From assembly GCA_046760905.1 (NCBI GenBank), contig JBHIFB010000025.1, forward strand, positions 1 through 29,473: a DNA stretch of 29,473 nt. The letters run 5' to 3'. Below are positions 8,401-16,588 of this stretch, one piece after another; position 1 is the first letter of the stretch, and every line of letters begins with the position of its first letter. The notes below the pieces were generated by a model. That model saw nothing but the letters and a program-made list of their open reading frames with translations. It was not told the origin of the DNA and searched no databases. Origin of the DNA: JBHIFB01 sp046760905. Its GTDB lineage: Bacteria; Gemmatimonadota; CAZMKB01. The translations under genes and the position numbers were made by a program.

Positions 8401-11308
8401 ATCTCTCCTGGCCACTGAAGCATTGAGGGCATCTTCTCACCTCATCGCGCTGAGCAGAGGCGATTCTGCCCTGAAATCTCTTGTCAGAGTTAAGGCTGCG
8501 AAGGAGGGCCTATCCGTCTTTGAGGATCTTTGCATTTCAGTTGTGAGTCAGCTGGGGCTCCATCCGGCAAGGTCTGATCTGCTCGGGGCTATCACACGAT
8601 CTTTTCGATCATCCTTCGCTGTTCTCGATACTGTGGATGATCTAAGAGTTGGCATACAGAACTCAAGCATAACAAGTGAAATTACACGCGATGTCATCGA
8701 GAAGGTCATCGAGGATGCGCAGGCGAGCCTCGACACCGCCGCTGCCTGGGCCTATCGTCACAACTTCAGTGGCAGCGATAGCCTCGGTGAGATTTTAACT
8801 GAAGAGCTAAATGGTGTCACAGATGCCCTAACCTACACCTCAAATGAGGACTTCAAGTATTACCACACTCTAGGTGACCCTTTGCTTCCACTCGAGAATC
8901 TCTCCAACCTTAGACCCCTCTACGATAAAGAAATAATCTCCAGAAACAGTTTCGTTACTCTCAAGAGTTCCCTCGAGAGTACATTCATGCCCGAACGCTG
9001 GCAGATTTTCAGGAGAATGGCCGATATCTCAATTGCTTCACTCATCGAAGTCGGCTATGGGCACACCTCGCTCGCTCTGCTGAGGGCGTTCGGGATGGTG
9101 GATTCGTCTACTGTAGAAAATCAGGAGCGGGCAAGGGAGGCCCTCACAGAGTATCGAAGTGAACTCATCGCTCCACATGCACAGGCCACAGAAGCCAATG
9201 TTTCACTCTGGCAAGAGATTCTTGACAGGCTGGCAAGCCGCACCTCGACCTATGAGGAAAAAGCGAGGGAACTGATGGAAGCAATCGCCGCCAAAGATAC
9301 ACTGCTTCTCCCGGACCTCTTTTTTGATCTCATTATGTTCGACGACACGCTCTCTCTGGATCTGGACATGTCTCTGTCTCCAGCGGGCGCAGTCTACCCA
9401 TACGGAATCACCGGAATACCGGGTTTCGGTGATAATTACGATGTACTCAGAAACCTCCATACCGATACGAGATTCTATCGTCTTATGTTCATACTTCAGA
9501 TCTATGAGTATTTACTGAGACCTGACCTCTACACGTCGGGTCTGATGGCGATCGATTTTGGTCACAAAGCAATCGATTCGATAAGAAAGTACAGAGAAAC
9601 ATCTATTGATTTCATCACATCTCTATTCACATCGAGAGCTTATCCGCTGGTCTTCATCACAGATATCGATCTACCGGATTCAATCCATGTGGATGGCATC
9701 GACACCGTGGAAGTGTCACTGAGCAATATAGGCGCAGGCATCGCTCAGGATGTATATGTGAAGATTTTCCCAAGCCCGGGTGTTTTTGTTACAGGAGATG
9801 ATTCCATCCATCTTGGTGACATGACGAGTGGTTCATCATCCAAGGCGCTTTTTCGGATAAAAGCTGTGAGGGCATACATCCCTGAATCGGTAAAAGTCGG
9901 AACCGTTTTCGCAATACCCTTCTGTTCGAATGGCCTGGGATATGCCGGATTCGCCTTCACCGGTCTGAATGACTCTGGTGGCGTTGCATTCATTCCCGGC
10001 CCACTCGGAAAGGAATCGAGTGACTCCCTCGTGAGCGTGGGTCTGTTTCAGCCGTTGGGAGGGGAGCTGATTGCAGGAAACAGCGAGTATGAGATCCTAT
10101 GGCAGACATACGGGACCGGAGTCGATCACATAGCCATATTACTCTCCAGCGATGGAGGATACAGCTACCCTGATACGATCATCGAATGGACCGAGAACGA
10201 TGGCTCGTATACGTGGACAGTCCCTCTTCTTAATACATCCATGGCGAGAGTCAGAGTTGTAGCTCTCTCGGAAGGCGGTGTGGAACTTGGAAGCGCTGAA
10301 TCCCCTGGCAATTTCACTATCGATTCGACCGCCCCGATTGTGGATATCATTTTTCCTGATGGGGGTGAGACACTATTTGTGAGCCTGGAGTATGATCTGG
10401 AGTGGGCAACGAGCGATTCCTTTCCGCCCCGAACGGGGATTATATCACCGAAAGATAGACAAGTGGTGAGTAATGAGAAAGTCGCCAGTATAAGGCAGCG
10501 AAACTCGTCCGTAAAATTTACTACTCCGGCTAAAGTCACAAAGCTGGCAGACAGAAACCTCGTAAGCCATAGGAAAGCTTCTGGTGAGAGGGCCCATGAT
10601 TTCAGATCAAGTGTCCCAGGCAACCAGGGGCGGGAACGGCTGCTTGCCGATCGGTTCAGGCTGAGGGATTCACCGGATAGATTTTTCCCCGGCAGTTTGC
10701 CGAACACAGTCAGCCTTTTCTATTCGACCGATTCAGGACAAACCTGGAGGGTCATTGCTGTTGACGAGCCGGATGACAGCCTGTACACCTGGATCGTACC
10801 GAACAGACCTTCCCAGAATTGCAGGATCGGCATTACTGCGAGGGACGAAGCCGGCAATCAAGGATTCGCCATGAGTGATTCGGATTTCGTAATAACGACT
10901 CTAATTTCCGCAGCAACCGGGAGTCGAAATGATGGTGTGATGCTGAGAAAGGGGCTTCAGAAGAGGGGTGTATCGGATTCACAGCTCTCGGCTGAGACCG
11001 ATGAGATTCAACCGGATATGCCTGACGAATTCCAACTCTGTCAGAACGTTCCTAATCCATTCAACCCTTCAACACACATAAGGTTCGCAATTCCTGGTGA
11101 TGAGCCTGCCAGGATCGAACTGTTGATATTCGATCTAAGGGGTAGAAAGATTGCGACGCTTGCCCGGGGGCTGTTCAATCCTGGCTGGCATGATGTGGTC
11201 TGGGATGGCAAAAATTCCCGTGGTGTGCCGGTCGGTTCGGGTGTATATATATATACGTTACGGGTGGCCGATATGATTTTCACAAAGAAGATGACCCTTC
11301 TCCGGTAG
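5429..11308 (+). CDS. Giant secreted FG-GAP protein, paralogue of the first, with extra Ig domains
   Basis: 1959 aa. A signal peptide ends near VLA-GP (about residue 28). Seven FG-GAP repeats follow (about 30-380; several loops read DFNEDSHQD, with Ser where Gly is usual), then FN3/Ig modules, the same unrecognised helical region starting 'LAHIDKL' (about 888-1405), a CARDB-like domain (about 1410-1520), two Ig-like modules with GGE and DGGYSYPDT/DSGQTW motifs that the paralogue lacks, and a FlgD-like sorting domain with QNVPNPFNPS (about 1865-1959). The second extra Ig module is split by about 90 Arg/Ser/Lys-rich residues (1668-1755). The GTG at 5429 has GAGAAGAG directly against it; a TTG at 5435 with GAGG five bases upstream is an equally good start. 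It meets the next gene tail to tail 12 bp away. Probably a surface protein; ligand unknown. Confidence 0.9.
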   Translation: MELNTSRIVLLSQLIVMAFACTVLAGPGMIKRFQVGDEPWYLAIGDFNEDSHQDVVTANSSDGTIMVLLGNGYADFPDTASYYSGISPRVLAIGDFNEDSHQDVVVLHSGITSMAAGSPQNDDIAFFYGYGDGSFSTPFYRTVGDYPAGVVIGDFNEDGHQDLAITHYRSHNVIILTGNGNGTFNTEQNILTIGGPRAIVKGDFNEDSHQDLAVALRTANSMILLEGDGSGTFTVIDTTYELFQYPRAMVVADFNEDGHEDIAAACRANNRAAIYMGLGTGVFSGPQYYDVGGYPRSIAAVDLDEDGRVDVATGNFNSNDLTFLMGDGEGTMIRWLDKYIGSSPRMLDMGDFDEDGHTDLAVVNSGSDELALLLGSAAFIEPVMISPEDSSWTFVDPTFVWDAVPGAKYFQVLVSDTLYNFSWSKIVHGQTSVTYDGSVPLIGPKVYRWQVKQNTGGTFWNYTEPWFFLRRFIQSSIDAPDPKVPYNNSDVMLPELFSWDGVKEAYRYFLTIHSDTTFNDTIWSGITDSELMIVPDISGSMMFDSLYYWAITAYDSSGNPGLPSDMFRFTLRASITSPEAPVLLAPIQSDTVEESPVSLYWSWPPGATRFALDYSVDETFPPDPSKTWELDDLTDSTIVIALPPASEDIFWYVTASNSAGESSPSLTGSFTYLVADSTPLSSVEIIRPEQGREYPFGIEINALALITGSYTGAVQGFWRLDGDSIASFSLELTDTTGLEIISPPINPDGEGDHSLQVAIVYPDSIASDTVRFSILPESVGAPEAILLAISPQSIQTNGNEVATAEAFVVDGQGEVVYSDSGRLVAFFALGEVVFPDSNHSYTEGGKATITLTSTDMADSDIIVFATSESLQSGYAPMATFEGDVLNDLTPLLAHIDKLSNLVLDIYDPPMDLSVTSYDQSAVNAFLQERIVGVEEPSEPDKSAMRRLLYLERALCHGYHHEYDMLFPDPRVEPAEGALRMSDDLVMLVWESSLLATEALRASSHLIALSRGDSALKSLVRVKAAKEGLSVFEDLCISVVSQLGLHPARSDLLGAITRSFRSSFAVLDTVDDLRVGIQNSSITSEITRDVIEKVIEDAQASLDTAAAWAYRHNFSGSDSLGEILTEELNGVTDALTYTSNEDFKYYHTLGDPLLPLENLSNLRPLYDKEIISRNSFVTLKSSLESTFMPERWQIFRRMADISIASLIEVGYGHTSLALLRAFGMVDSSTVENQERAREALTEYRSELIAPHAQATEANVSLWQEILDRLASRTSTYEEKARELMEAIAAKDTLLLPDLFFDLIMFDDTLSLDLDMSLSPAGAVYPYGITGIPGFGDNYDVLRNLHTDTRFYRLMFILQIYEYLLRPDLYTSGLMAIDFGHKAIDSIRKYRETSIDFITSLFTSRAYPLVFITDIDLPDSIHVDGIDTVEVSLSNIGAGIAQDVYVKIFPSPGVFVTGDDSIHLGDMTSGSSSKALFRIKAVRAYIPESVKVGTVFAIPFCSNGLGYAGFAFTGLNDSGGVAFIPGPLGKESSDSLVSVGLFQPLGGELIAGNSEYEILWQTYGTGVDHIAILLSSDGGYSYPDTIIEWTENDGSYTWTVPLLNTSMARVRVVALSEGGVELGSAESPGNFTIDSTAPIVDIIFPDGGETLFVSLEYDLEWATSDSFPPRTGIISPKDRQVVSNEKVASIRQRNSSVKFTTPAKVTKLADRNLVSHRKASGERAHDFRSSVPGNQGRERLLADRFRLRDSPDRFFPGSLPNTVSLFYSTDSGQTWRVIAVDEPDDSLYTWIVPNRPSQNCRIGITARDEAGNQGFAMSDSDFVITTLISAATGSRNDGVMLRKGLQKRGVSDSQLSAETDEIQPDMPDEFQLCQNVPNPFNPSTHIRFAIPGDEPARIELLIFDLRGRKIATLARGLFNPGWHDVVWDGKNSRGVPVGSGVYIYTLRVADMIFTKKMTLLR

Positions 11309-11320
11309 ATGTGTATTGGA

Positions 11321-11824
11321 TTAAGGCGTTGTGTTTTCGGGTCTTCTGAGGTTGGAGAGAAAGAAACTCTCAAGTTCCTTGATAGACCTGTAGACTTCTT
11401 CACTGAGTCTATTACTGAGTCCGACGTCCTTCGGCTGGACGACGAGCAGTACAGCTGGCGTGCCAGATTCCTTCTCGATATACCTCATTAGAAGTCTCAC
11501 CTCTCGGGCATGCTGACCGATACCGTTTTTATCCAGCATGTCTTCACTGAGCAGAATCGTCTCACCCGGCTTTCTTCCAAGATCCACGGCCTTGACCACC
11601 ACCACGAGATCGGGTCGGTCTGCAGGTATCGAGGAAAGCACAGCCTCCAGCCCTTCGTGGCTTTCGTAAGCCAGTGCATTGACCCTGCCTTTGAGGCGCT
11701 GAACGAGTTTTGGACCGAGCCCATCATCTCCGAGGTTCCTGTTTCCTAGGCCGATGATGGCCACCCGTTTCTCATAAACGAGCTGACTTAATTCTTCCAG
11801 TGATATTGATGAATATCCAGTCAT
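11321..11824 (-). CDS. Hydrogenase maturation protease-like protein (peptidase M52 family)
   Basis: 167 aa. The N-terminal motif IGLGN-x4-GDDGLGP (residues 24-38) is the signature of the HybD/HycI/HyaD peptidases, which clip the C-terminus of [NiFe]-hydrogenase large subunits after nickel insertion. Candidate nickel-sensing ligands are Asp34, Asp81 (in AVDLGRKPG) and His105 (in GIGQHAREVRLL), in the order known for the family. About 18 residues precede the usual start of the fold. No hydrogenase subunit or hyp gene is in the window, so this is an orphan, and its target may be elsewhere or it may be a divergent M52-like protein. No clear Shine-Dalgarno sequence precedes the ATG. A promoter at 11833-11861 would give an almost leaderless message. 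Confidence 0.8.
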   Translation of the reverse strand: MTGYSSISLEELSQLVYEKRVAIIGLGNRNLGDDGLGPKLVQRLKGRVNALAYESHEGLEAVLSSIPADRPDLVVVVKAVDLGRKPGETILLSEDMLDKNGIGQHAREVRLLMRYIEKESGTPAVLLVVQPKDVGLSNRLSEEVYRSIKELESFFLSNLRRPENTTP

Positions 11825-11832
11825 GGCGAAAA

Positions 11833-11861
11833 ATTATAATAACCGTATCACTGTTTCGCAA
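11833..11861 (-). promoter_or_regulatory. Promoter for the M52-type gene, possibly leaderless
   Basis: On the minus strand TTGCGA (11856-11861), 17 bp, TATAAT (11833-11838). Only eight bases separate the -10 box from the ATG, so transcription would start at or next to the start codon, consistent with the absence of a Shine-Dalgarno sequence. Confidence 0.5.
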
Positions 11862-11902
11862 GGATTTCGGGATTTCATAAATGGGGCGTTCGACTCGATA
11901 TA

Positions 11903-14038
11903 TCACCTCGGGAGCAGGGTCGATACTGGCAATTCCACGTAGTATATCTCCCAGTTACCATCACTGTCATCCTGCCACAGGATCGAGATGAAATTCTCAT
12001 AAAATTCTAGCGCCGGGTTTATTGAGTTACCGGGGGTGAAGGTTATCCTGGTGGCGTTCTCCCAATGCACGCCGTCGTCGGTACTCATTGCCGCGAAAAT
12101 TTCTGGGTTACCGTCTCGGAAATCCTCCCATGCTATCACCAGGGAGTCTCCCCTCGACTCCAGGCATGGATGAAATGCGGCTACCGGGCTGTTGGAGAGA
12201 TTGATGATCTCAGACGGAAATGAGCCGTCCGGCAGTGAGCTTCTATAGTATACCTGCCAGTTGCTCTCAGCGAGATCTGACCATGTGAAGTGAAGCTTGG
12301 AAGCCGTTGCTCTAACCATCGGATAAAAAGACGGTTCCTTCCCCTCATCGAGTATGAAAATGCCTGTGGGATCCTCGAGTATCGCGTCGAGGGTTCCGAA
12401 GAGGATCCTGCTATGGTGATACAGATTGCATTCGAGGATTGAAGCGAGTCCGAATTCGTTCTCGGTGAGGCTTGGAGAAAAAAGCTGGAGCTTGTTCTCT
12501 GCCACCTGAGGTCGCCAGTTAACGAGGGAGAAGAAACTGTTTCCACCATCGGTGCTTCTCTTGATAACAACCCACCTGTCGCCTGTTATCCAGCAGGTTG
12601 TCAGGATTCCATCACTGGAATAAACGCAAGGGGAGGAAGGAATAATGTCTCTACTGCCATTCGCAAAATTGTCAAATATTATTGTTTCCGACCATGAGTC
12701 TCCGTTCGGGCTGATCGATGAAATGGGCTTCCATTTATATGTTGCCTTTCCCAGGGAGTCCGGGATTTCGAAAAGGGCACGGGCAACGACCGCCAGGCCA
12801 TCATCCACGATGCGCAGAATCTCGCCATTCTGGAAAACGGTATTGCTATCGATATCTTCAAAGAGAGGGATCGGGTCGCTCCAGTATCCGTATATCATGT
12901 CTTTTCTCGAGTACATGATTCTCTTCTTCTCGGGTATTGATAGGGAATCCGATTCGGTCCAGATGAGATGAATGTATGAAGGTGATTTTGCAACAGAGGG
13001 GGAGAGTGACATGGAATTGGTGAAAGTGATTCGTGTCGCAGGCGCATTCTCATAAGCGTCGCCTATATAATCCAAATTCATATCCACCCGCCTGGGCGGA
13101 GTGTTGATCATTTCACTCATAACTGTCCCCATGGCGAAGTGCGTTTTGAACTTCAGCAATTCACCGACGGTCGGTGCGATATCTATGAGATCCCTTCTGT
13201 GAGTTATCACCGTGTCCTGCTTTATGTCCGGACCGACTGCGAGTAGGAAAGAGTGCTGGGATCCATGGTCCGTTCCTCCGTGATCACTAAAACCACCGTG
13301 CTGGTCGTCATGCCTTCCGTGATCGGTGGTTATGAATATCGTTGTCTTCCCCTGATAGTAAGGGTCACTCTCGATACTCTGCCATAAGTCCCATACCAGG
13401 GAATCGGCATAGCTGATCGCCGCTGTGTATCTCTCCCAGAGGCCCAGGTGTCCCATCACATCCACATCTTCCAGATTGAGAAGTGCGAGGGAGGGATGTA
13501 ATTGATCCATCACGTCATGGAATGCTGCGATTGTTGTTGAATCGTTTCCCAAATCATACTGCATGGAGGCTGCATACTGCAAACCATATCCCGGGAACTG
13601 GCTGCAATTTATTGTGCTCAGGTTCCCTTTGCCGACTACCATCCACACATCGTCCTGGGGATTATTGTTGCTCTTCCTGTAATATTCGAATATTGTAGGG
13701 AAACGGGGCCTGAAAGGTTCACAGGGAATATTATCTGCGTTTGGAAGGTTGTTCCGGTTGCCTGTTAGAAGTGTCACGTGTCCACTCGTTGTATAGGTGA
13801 TACAGGTGCTGTAGAAATTCGTGTATAGCGTTCCAAGTGGACGTAAATCATTCCACATTCTTGGAATGAATTGGTGAAGTGAGTCCTCGAATGCTTCATC
13901 GTTTCTTACGCCATCGATGACGACGAGAAAAACATGCTTGGTTTGATACTCATCGGAGTAAAGATAGGATGTACCGGTGATAGGGGGGTGTAGTGTAGAA
14001 ACGAGAATAAGTCCTATTCTCAAGAACCAGTGTCTCAC
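11903..14038 (-). CDS. Secreted alkaline-phosphatase-superfamily enzyme with BNR-like C-terminal repeats
   Basis: About 711 aa. The GTG at 14038 is preferred over the upstream TTG at 14059 because AGGGGA sits 8 nt ahead of it and the protein then opens directly with a signal peptide (RHWFLRIGLILVST...). Numbering from the TTG, the N-terminal 340 residues carry the superfamily metal and nucleophile motifs: VVIDGVR (Asp49), TTSGHVTLLTG (nucleophilic Thr about 90), DVDVMGHLG (Asp200, His204), TTDHGRH (Asp246, His247) and a His near 265-269. This fits phosphodiesterase, phosphatase or sulfatase-fold hydrolases; substrate unknown. The rest (about 360-718) holds repeats such as AWEDFRDGNPEIFA and STDDGVHWE, typical of BNR/sialidase-like beta-propellers that often bind glycans. 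It is transcribed from its own consensus promoter at 14110-14138. Confidence 0.8.
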   Translation of the reverse strand: MRHWFLRIGLILVSTLHPPITGTSYLYSDEYQTKHVFLVVIDGVRNDEAFEDSLHQFIPRMWNDLRPLGTLYTNFYSTCITYTTSGHVTLLTGNRNNLPNADNIPCEPFRPRFPTIFEYYRKSNNNPQDDVWMVVGKGNLSTINCSQFPGYGLQYAASMQYDLGNDSTTIAAFHDVMDQLHPSLALLNLEDVDVMGHLGLWERYTAAISYADSLVWDLWQSIESDPYYQGKTTIFITTDHGRHDDQHGGFSDHGGTDHGSQHSFLLAVGPDIKQDTVITHRRDLIDIAPTVGELLKFKTHFAMGTVMSEMINTPPRRVDMNLDYIGDAYENAPATRITFTNSMSLSPSVAKSPSYIHLIWTESDSLSIPEKKRIMYSRKDMIYGYWSDPIPLFEDIDSNTVFQNGEILRIVDDGLAVVARALFEIPDSLGKATYKWKPISSISPNGDSWSETIIFDNFANGSRDIIPSSPCVYSSDGILTTCWITGDRWVVIKRSTDGGNSFFSLVNWRPQVAENKLQLFSPSLTENEFGLASILECNLYHHSRILFGTLDAILEDPTGIFILDEGKEPSFYPMVRATASKLHFTWSDLAESNWQVYYRSSLPDGSFPSEIINLSNSPVAAFHPCLESRGDSLVIAWEDFRDGNPEIFAAMSTDDGVHWENATRITFTPGNSINPALEFYENFISILWQDDSDGNWEIYYVELPVSTLLPR

Positions 14039-14109
14039 ATCGAATTCCCCTGGGGGCAAGCAATGCGAACCTTTTAACGGATATTAATCCACAACTATCC
14101 GATGTTGCG

Positions 14110-14138
14110 ATTATACCATTAACTGTCTTTTCTGTCAA
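14110..14138 (-). promoter_or_regulatory. Perfect consensus sigma70 promoter for the AP-superfamily gene
   Basis: On the minus strand TTGACA (14133-14138), 17-bp spacer, TATAAT (14110-14115), matching the vegetative consensus at all twelve positions. It lies in the 139-bp gap between two same-strand genes, so the downstream gene need not depend on readthrough from the sulfatase-TPR gene. The leader would be about 65 nt to the GTG at 14038. Confidence 0.75.
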
Positions 14139-14177
14139 GCGTTTTTCCGTGTCTAACAGGACCATGCTGCTATCGGC

Positions 14178-16433
14178 TCAGGATTCCTTGAGCTTGCGTA
14201 TTCTTTCTTGGACGTCATTTCTCATCTTCTCCTCGCCTTCCCAGGTGGAGAGAAACTCGGAGTATTTTTTTATTGCTGCCTCCTTGTCTCCTTTCTTCTC
14301 ATATATTAAGCCTATGAAAAAAAGTGACCTGGGCCTGTATTCATCGAACTCCAGCAACCTGGAGAAATCAGCGAGTGCACCGTCAAGTAATCCTCGCTCG
14401 GTTCTGATGCTACCTCTGTTGAAAATCGCATCAAGATGATCTGGATTAATCCTGAGTGCTCTCTCGTATTCTGCTAGTGCTTCCTCGGTGTCGCCGAGAA
14501 GCTGGTAGATGGTTCCAAGCTTATTGTGAAGTTCTGGAGAGGGAACGGTCTTTTTAATACCCTCGTTCAACCTATCGATCGCCTCTTTGTACCTCCCCCG
14601 TCTCTTGGCTATCTCTGCCAGTCCGAGATAGACCTTCGGATTCTCCACTTCCATGGAAAGGGCCTTTTTATAGTGTAGGTGAGCCTCTTTCAGATCTCCC
14701 ATTCCGAGTTGAACATCTGCGAGGGCTATCATATCCTCTATGGAAGAGGGATTCAAAGCTATTGCCTTTTCATATCCTCTGCGGGCGAGGTCCAGCTGCC
14801 CCATCCTCTCATAGAGAGAGGCAAGATTGTGATGAGTACTGTAGATCGTGGAATCCATGGCTTCGGCCTGCTTCAGATAATAAAGCGCGCTGTCGAGGAC
14901 ATCCATTTGGTAGTATATCAGTCCTATCTGATTATACGGGCTTGGATTCTTTGGATCACGGCGTACAGTCCCCCTGAATTTATCGAGGGCCTCGTACAAT
15001 CTGCCCTCGTTCATCAGAAACTGTCCTTCTGTCAAGAGTGCCTTGATCTCGACCATGTCCTTGGGATCGGGAAGCTCTTTCCCGACTGATCGAACCGGCG
15101 ACCATATGTAGCCGAGGCTTCGGAGCTTGTCGGCTGTCTCTGTGTCCATGCCCCTGCCAGCGCTGATTGATCTTTCCTCATCCTTCTCCAGGTATGATCT
15201 GATCAGCCCGCTCATCTCCTCTTCTATCTCTGGAAGCTCGCCCGCGAGGTTCACCTCCTCGAGAGGGTCCCTGCTGAGATCGTACAGTTCCGGTCTTGGG
15301 GCGAGGATATACTTATACGTTCCCTTTCTCAGGCAGAAAATGGAGCTCCATCCGAAGCTCAGCTCAGGATAAAGTGTTTCGGCGATCGTTTCACGCTTGA
15401 TGGGGGTCTTTTCACGGATAGAGGGTATCAGGCTCACACCGTCCAGGCCTTCCGGTGGTTCTATGTCAAGGTAGTCGAGGAGAGTCGGCATTATATCGAT
15501 TATCCTGGCGGTTGATTCGACCTTCGATCCGGGGACCGTTACACCGGGGAGAACCATGATCAGAGGGATCCTGATTGAAGATTCGTACAGGAAAAGCCCA
15601 TGTGTCGCTTCCCCGTGCTCACCAAGAGATTCACCGTGATCGCCCAGGACGATGACGGCAGTCCTCTCTTCTTTATCATCCGAGAGAAAATACGGAATCA
15701 ATCTCCCGATTTCGTGATCGATGCATGCGATTTCTCCCGCATAAGGATCCTCCGCGTATTCCTTGTCGAATGGTGAGGGTGGTCGGTAAGGGTAATGCGG
15801 GTCATAGTAATGCAGCCATAGGAAGAAAGGAGTATCTTTTTCCTTTCTTAGCCACTGTATGGCACGATCGGTAACTGATTTTGCACTCCTCTCGGCGGAC
15901 AGATTCATCCTGATGAAAGTTTCCTCTCCTTTGCTGATCGCTCCGATATCGTCGTCGTAGTGGTCGAAATCCCTGGCCAGTCCGAAGCGTGAATCGAGGA
16001 CGAAGGAACCAATGACGGCAGCTGTTTCATAACCTCGTTCAGAGAGAAGCCCGGCGAGGGTTGCGACATTCTCTGAAAGCACAAAGGTGCCATTATTCCT
16101 AACACCGTGGGAGGATGGGTAGAGTCCCGTAAAGAGTGATGTGTGGGCTGGAAGTGTCAGGGGTGTAACAGTCGTCGCGTCCCAAAACAATGCTCCGGCT
16201 GCTGCGATACGCCCTAGGTTTGGGGTCCTTGGGCCTTTCTCCTGATACAGTCTTATATAGTCCCAGCGTGTGGTATCGAGGGTGATGATAACCACATCGA
16301 CTTCCGTTTTCCTCTCTATCAGTAAGATCAAGGAGATCAGGATGAAAAGAAGAGAGGTGACGAGAATCACAGTTAGTAAACTGACTTGTCTCGATTTCCC
16401 TTTTCTTAGTCTGGCTGTTTTGGTTCTTGCCAT
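14178..16433 (-). CDS. Membrane-anchored sulfatase-fold protein with C-terminal TPR repeats
   Basis: 751 aa from the ATG at 16433 (GGAAG six bases upstream; the longer TTG frame at 16448 is less likely). A basic N-terminus and one membrane helix (about 18-39) precede a sulfatase/alkaline-phosphatase fold (about 44-400) with LDTTRWD (Asp53), TLPAHTSLFTG, DPHYPYRPP, and LGDHGESLGEHGEATHG (Asp265, His266, His278). Where true sulfatases have the Cys or Ser converted to formylglycine in CxPxR, this protein has Thr93 (TLPAH), so ordinary sulfatase chemistry is unlikely; a phosphoesterase or transferase using Thr is possible. About eight TPRs follow (455-745), suggesting protein contacts. The anchor places the domains outside the cytoplasmic membrane. 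Exact substrate unknown. Confidence 0.85.
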   Translation of the reverse strand: MARTKTARLRKGKSRQVSLLTVILVTSLLFILISLILLIERKTEVDVVIITLDTTRWDYIRLYQEKGPRTPNLGRIAAAGALFWDATTVTPLTLPAHTSLFTGLYPSSHGVRNNGTFVLSENVATLAGLLSERGYETAAVIGSFVLDSRFGLARDFDHYDDDIGAISKGEETFIRMNLSAERSAKSVTDRAIQWLRKEKDTPFFLWLHYYDPHYPYRPPSPFDKEYAEDPYAGEIACIDHEIGRLIPYFLSDDKEERTAVIVLGDHGESLGEHGEATHGLFLYESSIRIPLIMVLPGVTVPGSKVESTARIIDIMPTLLDYLDIEPPEGLDGVSLIPSIREKTPIKRETIAETLYPELSFGWSSIFCLRKGTYKYILAPRPELYDLSRDPLEEVNLAGELPEIEEEMSGLIRSYLEKDEERSISAGRGMDTETADKLRSLGYIWSPVRSVGKELPDPKDMVEIKALLTEGQFLMNEGRLYEALDKFRGTVRRDPKNPSPYNQIGLIYYQMDVLDSALYYLKQAEAMDSTIYSTHHNLASLYERMGQLDLARRGYEKAIALNPSSIEDMIALADVQLGMGDLKEAHLHYKKALSMEVENPKVYLGLAEIAKRRGRYKEAIDRLNEGIKKTVPSPELHNKLGTIYQLLGDTEEALAEYERALRINPDHLDAIFNRGSIRTERGLLDGALADFSRLLEFDEYRPRSLFFIGLIYEKKGDKEAAIKKYSEFLSTWEGEEKMRNDVQERIRKLKES

Positions 16434-16480
16434 CACGGGCTTCCGCAAACAGTATCGTACAGTTTATAGCTTTCATGTGG

Positions 16481-16509
16481 ATTATACATCCGCCTTCAGG
16501 TAGTGTCAA
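16481..16509 (-). promoter_or_regulatory. Perfect consensus sigma70 promoter for the sulfatase-TPR gene
   Basis: On the minus strand TTGACA (16504-16509), 17-bp spacer, TATAAT (16481-16486). The predicted start near 16474 gives a leader of about 40 nt to the ATG at 16433. It is divergent from the comM promoter, whose -35 box lies about 50 bp away. Confidence 0.8.
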
Positions 16510-16559
16510 GCGAGCCCAAAAAGGGTGGAAAGGTGACAGCCACCTCTTAAAGCAGAATC

Positions 16560-16588
16560 TTGACCGTTCGTGATGCTACAATTATATT
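16560..16588 (+). promoter_or_regulatory. Promoter for comM-larE
   Basis: TTGACC (16560-16565), 17-bp spacer, TATATT (16583-16588): five of six matches in each box. The transcript would start near 16595, about 54 nt before the comM ATG, and carry the GGGAGGA ribosome site. Confidence 0.65.

Noticed and set aside
10165..10707. 180-aa minus-strand frame across the insert in the second giant gene
   Set aside because: It is antisense to Ig-like coding sequence for most of its length, has no ribosome site and shows no domain.
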